The notes beneath the pieces are model-generated. The model did no database searches. It had not been told where the DNA came from and saw only the letters and a list, made by a program, of their open reading frames with translations. A stretch of DNA of 64,000 nucleotides from Rhodobacter sp. (GTDB lineage: Bacteria > Pseudomonadota > Alphaproteobacteria > Rhodobacterales > Rhodobacteraceae): assembly GCA_020250175.1 (NCBI GenBank), contig JADCEN010000003.1, positions 155,731-219,730 of the forward strand, read 5' to 3'. Shown piece after piece: positions 59,519 through 64,000 of this stretch (its first letter is position 1; each line of letters begins with the position of its first letter). The position numbers and the translations under genes are program-made.

Positions 59519-60652
59519 TTATGCCAGCAGGGCCTGCGCCTTGACCGGGTCGAGGGGCGCCGGGCGGGTGCAGGTGGTTTGCAGCGTCACGAACTGCCCC
59601 GTCGCGCCGGATTGCAGCACGGCTGTCATCACCTCGACCCCGTGCAGGGTGCGGTCCAGCGAACAGCGCTGATCGCGGCCCCCGATCAGGGCCGCCGCCA
59701 TGTCGGCCAGCCCGGCGGTGCGGTAATTGGCCAGCGGGCCGTGGTTCGGATGGTCCTGATTGGCCCGGCCGAACGGATGATCCCAGGGCGCAACCGCCGC
59801 GATCCTGCCATCGCGCCCCGTCCATTCCAGCGTGCCGCCGAAGAAGTTCGGGTCGGGCACGAACAGGCTGCCTTCGGTGCCGTAAAGCTCCATATGCGCC
59901 CGCTTGTGCGACCAGACATCCCAGCTGGTGGACAGGGTGACTGTGGCACCATTGGCGAAGTCCAGCAGCGCATGGATGTTGGTGGGCGTCTTCACCGGAA
60001 TGCTCTGGCCGCGGCGCGGTTCCGATGTGATCATGCGCGTCGCGCTGGCAGACGAGGTCAGCGCCCCCACCCGGCGGACCGGCCCGATCAGATTGATCAG
60101 ATTTGCGATGTAATAGGGCCCAAGGTCCAGCATCGGCCCGCCGCCCGGCAGAAAGAAGAAATCCGGGTTCGGGTGCCAGCCTTCCATGCCGTGGTTCATC
60201 ACGGCAGAGCTTCCGGCCGTGATCGTGCCGATCCGCCCCTCATCAATCAGGGCGCGCGCCTGCTGGTGGGCACCGCCCAGAAAGGTATCGGGCGCGCAGC
60301 CGACGCGCAGCCCGCGTGCCGCCGCCAGATCGCGCAGCGCCAGCCCGTCTGCCAGGCTCAGGGTCAGCGGCTTTTCCGAATAGACATGTTTGCCCGCCTG
60401 CAGGATCGCCTGCGAGACGGCGAAATGCGCGTCCGGAACGGTCAGGTTGATCACCACATCCAGCGCCGGATTGGCCAGCAGATCCTCGACCGATTGCGCC
60501 TGCACGCCGTATTCGGCGGCGCGTTCCCGCGCCGCCGCCATGTTCAGGTCGGCCACCGCCCGCACCTGCAGCCCGCGAAACAGCGGGGCCAGCCTGAGAT
60601 AGGTGGTCGAGATATTGCCGCATCCGATGATGCCGATGCCGAGTCTGTCCAT
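59519..60652 (-). CDS. Gfo/Idh/MocA family oxidoreductase
   Basis: LGIGIIGCGNISTTYLRLAPLFRGLQVRAVADLN, YSEKPLTLSLADG. Confidence 0.93.
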   Translation of the reverse strand: MDRLGIGIIGCGNISTTYLRLAPLFRGLQVRAVADLNMAAARERAAEYGVQAQSVEDLLANPALDVVINLTVPDAHFAVSQAILQAGKHVYSEKPLTLSLADGLALRDLAAARGLRVGCAPDTFLGGAHQQARALIDEGRIGTITAGSSAVMNHGMEGWHPNPDFFFLPGGGPMLDLGPYYIANLINLIGPVRRVGALTSSASATRMITSEPRRGQSIPVKTPTNIHALLDFANGATVTLSTSWDVWSHKRAHMELYGTEGSLFVPDPNFFGGTLEWTGRDGRIAAVAPWDHPFGRANQDHPNHGPLANYRTAGLADMAAALIGGRDQRCSLDRTLHGVEVMTAVLQSGATGQFVTLQTTCTRPAPLDPVKAQALLA

Positions 60653-60654
60653 TG

Positions 60655-61404
60655 TCAGAACCCCTTGGCCGCCTGCAGGGACCGGCGGGCAAAGCGCGCA
60701 TGATCCGACGGGTTGTCATGTTCCACGATGAAGACATCGCAGGGCGTGTGCCGCAGACCGGCCATAAGCGCCTTCCACGGCACCGTGCCCGCGCCCAGAT
60801 CCGCCCAGCCATCTTCACCGGCGTTCTGGCCGGCGGGAGCAATGTCTTTCAGATGCGCCGCCGTGATACGGGGGGCATATCTGCCAATCCAGGCAGCCGG
60901 GTCGGCCCCGCCGCGCACCACCCAGGCCACATCGATTTCCCATTCCAGGTCCGGCCCGCCTGCAAAGATCAGGTCCTGCGGAATGCTGCCGTCAGGCAGG
61001 GGGCGCAGTTCGAAATCGTGATTGTGCCAGCCAAAGCCAAGACCTGCGTCGCGGATGGGCCGGCCCGCCGCTTGCAGGCGCGCGCCGAAGGCCCGCCAGC
61101 CTGCGGCATCGGCCGGGCGGTCTTGCGGCATCAGATAGGGGCAATAGATGCGCGTGATGCCCAGCGCGCACGCAATGGCCAGGACCTTGTCCGGCTCTGT
61201 TTCCAGCTGGGCCAGTCCGAAATGGCCCGTGGGCATGGCAAGGCCGCTGTTGCCAAGGGCGGCGGTCAGGGCGGCCACCTGCGCGTCATCGGCATAAAGC
61301 GCGCCGTAGCCTTCGACAGCGTCATAGCCAAGGTCGGCCAGCATCGCCAGCGTCTCGCCAAGCGGCGGGAAATTGCGCGACGAGTAAAGCTGATAAGACA
61401 GCAT
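60655..61404 (-). CDS. Sugar phosphate isomerase/epimerase (TIM barrel)
   Basis: MLSYQLYSSRNFPPLGETLAMLADLGYDAVEGYGALY, GFGWHNHDFEL. Confidence 0.9.
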   Translation of the reverse strand: MLSYQLYSSRNFPPLGETLAMLADLGYDAVEGYGALYADDAQVAALTAALGNSGLAMPTGHFGLAQLETEPDKVLAIACALGITRIYCPYLMPQDRPADAAGWRAFGARLQAAGRPIRDAGLGFGWHNHDFELRPLPDGSIPQDLIFAGGPDLEWEIDVAWVVRGGADPAAWIGRYAPRITAAHLKDIAPAGQNAGEDGWADLGAGTVPWKALMAGLRHTPCDVFIVEHDNPSDHARFARRSLQAAKGF

Positions 61405-61695
61405 TCAAAGCTCCTGCGGTTGGGGCGCGCCAGGGGTCGCGGAATGAAGATGACGGAGAGTGAAGCACGGGGCGGCACCCGGTGCTTCGGGGATGAAGGT
61501 GATGCGGGCATCCTGACCGGGCAGCAGCGCAAAGGCGTTGTGCGAACAGCGTCCGGGCCGATCCGAATAGGCCGCCACGAAGAACGCAAGGTGGCCTGTT
61601 GCCAGCCCAGCCGCCCGGCAATCCGCCCGCGCAAAGGGCATGCTGTGCCTGCCGCAGTCGTTCGCAAGCGTCCAAAGGCCGGAAGGATCGGTCAT
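61405..61695 (-). pseudogene. Internally deleted GH2 beta-mannosidase-like remnant (both ends present, middle absent)
   Basis: MTDPSGLWTLANDCGRHSMPFA resembles the GH2 mannosidase N-terminus; LAFFVAAYSDRPGRCSHNAFALLPGQDARITFIPEAPGAAPCFTLRHLHSAT resembles its C-terminus. Confidence 0.5.
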
Positions 61696-61770
61696 CGCGA
61701 TATCCGCTGTTCGGTTCCGGCATCAAAGAACGATTCCTTGGATATGTCGACATGCACATGACCCGGCATG
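61692..61770 (-). pseudogene. Possible 3' remnant of a sugar ABC transporter ATPase (UgpC/MalK type)
   Basis: Short tail KPGMPGHVHVDISKESFFDAGTEQRISR ending in an ATGA overlap with the mannosidase-like ORF. Confidence 0.35.
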
Positions 61771-62453
61771 CCAGGTTTCAGCCGCCTTTCCACCGGCCTG
61801 CGGAGCGACATGTGCCCCCGCCACGGCCCCGGACGCGCGCAAGACCGCAACCGCAGGGCAAGGCCGGACTTTTCTGGCCCGTGCCGGGTGGTACGCCTCC
61901 GGGATGACGCTGCGGCAGGCAGGGCGCGGTGCGGTGCTGGCCCTTGCCACGCGCGGGCGCAGGTGCCTTGCGCGGCTCGCCCCGCCCCCCGTCCGGGCCG
62001 GTGCCGCCCCCCTGATCGCCGGGTTTCCGGCCCGGGCGCAGCGCCTTCGCCTGACGGCATGGGTCCTTTCCGGCATGACCGGCGATTCGCCCGCTGCGCA
62101 GATCGGGTGGTCTGGTGCAACCAGCCCCGGCGGCGCGGGGTGCCCCCACAGGCCTGTCGCGGGCTCTTTCACGGCAATGATGGTTTTGCTTGCGGGGGCC
62201 AAAGGCTGCGGGACGCAGATCGGCAGGAAGCATGACCTGGTCGCCAGGGCTGCGAGCCGCTTTCTCAATCCGCTCCGCCGTGACATGATCGTGCCGGACA
62301 AGGTCGCAAGCCACGCCCACATCTTTCCGGCGCGGGCGGTCATCTGCGCGACCAGGGGCAAAATGCCGGATGCGCCGGTGCTGCATCCGGACGAACCCGA
62401 CGACACAGGCCGGATGCCCCGGCCTGACCGAGACACAAGGAAGGATGACGCCT

Positions 62454-63638
62454 ATGGATATGCCGCTGTCCCACCCCGTCACCTATCCCGCGCCGGATCT
62501 GGCGCGGATCGACCGGCTGATGGACGCGGCGGGGCTGGAGGCGCTGGTCGTCACCTCAAGGCATAATGTGCAGTACGTGATGGGCGGATACCGGTTCATC
62601 TTCTTCAGCGCGATGGATGCCATCGGGCACAGCCGCTATCTGCCGGTCGTGGTGTACCGGCGCGGCGGGGCCGATACGGCCGCCTATATCGGCAACAGGA
62701 TGGAGGGGGGCGAACATGCCAACCATCCGTTCTGGACGCCCACCGTCCTGCCGGTTTGCTGGGGAAGCGTCGACGCGGCCGAGGCGGCGGCGGCGCATCT
62801 GAAAAAGATCGGCGCGGCGCGGGGGCGGATCGGGATCGAGCCGGCCTTCCTGCCGGTCGATGCCTGGCAGGTGCTGGCGGGGTCGCTGGGGGCGGACCGG
62901 CTGGCGGATGCGACGGGCATGCTGGAACAGATGCGGGCGATCAAGACCCCGGCAGAGCTGGACCTGCTGCGGCAGGCGTCCGAGCGGATCACCGACGCGA
63001 TGGGGGCCACCATGGCGGCAGCGACCGAAGGCTGGACCAAACACCGGATCATCGAGGAATTGCGCCACCAGGAAACGCAGCGGGGCCTGCATTTCGACTA
63101 TTGCCTGCTGACGCTGGGGGCCAGCCACAACCGGGCGGGGTCGATGCAGGCCTGGCAGCCGGGCGAGGTGATGTCGATGGATTCGGGCGGCAATTATCGC
63201 GGCTATATCGGCGATCTGTGCCGCATGGCCGCGCTGGGCGAGCCGGATTCGGAACTGGTCGATCTTCTGGCCGAAATCGAGACGGTGCAGCAGGCGGCCT
63301 TTGCCAGGGTCGCGCCGGGCGTGTTGGGCGGCGATCTGATTGCGGCGGGCGAGGCGGCGCTGAGGGCACAGCCTTCGGCGGGTTTCACCGATTTCTTTGC
63401 CCATGGCATGGGCCTGATCAGCCATGAGGTGCCGTTCCTGATGACGAACCATCCCGTCGCCTATGAGGGGGTCGATGCGGCCCGCAAGCTGGAAGAGGGC
63501 ATGGTCCTGTCGGTCGAAACGACGATGCTGCACCCCACCCGGGGGTTCCTCAAGCTGGAAGACACGCTGGCCGTCACCGCGACGGGATATGAGATGTTCG
63601 GCGACCGGGGCCGGGGATGGACCCGGGGCGGGCAGTGA
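62454..63638 (+). CDS. M24 family Xaa-Pro peptidase / creatinase-like protein
   Basis: LVVTSRHNVQYVMGGYRF, MEQMRAIKTPAELDLLRQAS-like linker, MSMDSGGNYRGYIGDLCRM, GMGLISHEVPF. Confidence 0.92.
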   Translation: MDMPLSHPVTYPAPDLARIDRLMDAAGLEALVVTSRHNVQYVMGGYRFIFFSAMDAIGHSRYLPVVVYRRGGADTAAYIGNRMEGGEHANHPFWTPTVLPVCWGSVDAAEAAAAHLKKIGAARGRIGIEPAFLPVDAWQVLAGSLGADRLADATGMLEQMRAIKTPAELDLLRQASERITDAMGATMAAATEGWTKHRIIEELRHQETQRGLHFDYCLLTLGASHNRAGSMQAWQPGEVMSMDSGGNYRGYIGDLCRMAALGEPDSELVDLLAEIETVQQAAFARVAPGVLGGDLIAAGEAALRAQPSAGFTDFFAHGMGLISHEVPFLMTNHPVAYEGVDAARKLEEGMVLSVETTMLHPTRGFLKLEDTLAVTATGYEMFGDRGRGWTRGGQ

Positions 63639-63699
63639 CCTGCCCGCCACAAGCCACTGCTGCGGGTCCGGCAAGACTGAACAGGGTGGTGATGAGGTG

Positions 63700-63862
63700 C
63701 CGGTCGCAAGGGCACCGTCCCGCGCGGGCGGGGAAACGCGGTGCGTTTCCTGATCCCGCCCGGAGGGGAGGCGGAACTGCGTCGCCGCCATGGCAGGGGC
63801 CATTGCCCCTGCCACAGCGCCACGTTGACCCTTGCCAGCCGGGGGCCAAAGCCCCCGGCCAG
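63700..63862. repeat. Mosaic hairpin intergenic repeat, copy R4
   Basis: gggcggggaaacgcggtgcgtttcctgatcccgcccgg, GGCAGGGGC-catt-GCCCCTGCC (63792-63813), GCCGGGGGC-caaa-GCCCCCGGC (63838-63859). Confidence 0.75.
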
Positions 63863-63874
63863 TATCCGTGTTCG

Positions 63875-64000
63875 TCAAGCGGTTTGTACGGGTCTTGTTT
63901 CGTGCCATTCCCTGTTTTCGCGCAGGAGTGTGTTGGCGAGGATGAGGAGTTTGCGCATCGCGGCGACGAGGGCGAGTTTGGCGGGTTTTCCGGCGGCGCG
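63875..64000 (-). mobile_element. IS110/IS1111-family transposase, C-terminal end, truncated by window end
   Basis: Minus translation RAAGKPAKLALVAAMRKLLILANTLLRENREWHETRPVQTA*, typical IS110-family C-terminus. Confidence 0.8.

Overview
GC-rich alphaproteobacterial chromosome segment, Rhodobacteraceae-like by gene content. It is mostly ordinary metabolic and transport genes. The main blocks are: meaB C-terminus; fghA / YaiI / DMT / HAD / ornithine cyclodeaminase run; M20 peptidase + SLC13 + AbgT; RND efflux pair + MFS; hydrolase cluster; znuA / zur-znuC-znuB zinc locus; DMGDH-like oxidase; M13 peptidase; xdhABC joined to a BMP-type ABC importer; dnaE; FMO-like oxidoreductase; AttEFGH-like ABC + lipocalin set; Gfo/Idh + sugar epimerase beside a collapsed beta-mannosidase; M24 peptidase; and the 3' end of an IS110-family transposase at the right edge. 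Accessory or unusual material: (i) an A/T-richer segment with a ClpP-fold-like protein of unknown function directly downstream of the 3' end of tRNA-Pro(CGG), followed by a decayed ISAs1-type transposase and a Rieske-like protein lacking cluster ligands; (ii) a mosaic intergenic repeat family of at least four copies built from hairpin modules, one showing compensatory stem changes; (iii) a related palindromic element carried in frame inside both xdhA and xdhB; (iv) an IS110-type right end abutting one of the repeats. No CRISPR array, rRNA, prophage or clear multi-gene defence system was seen. All family calls were made by eye from the supplied translations, with no database search.
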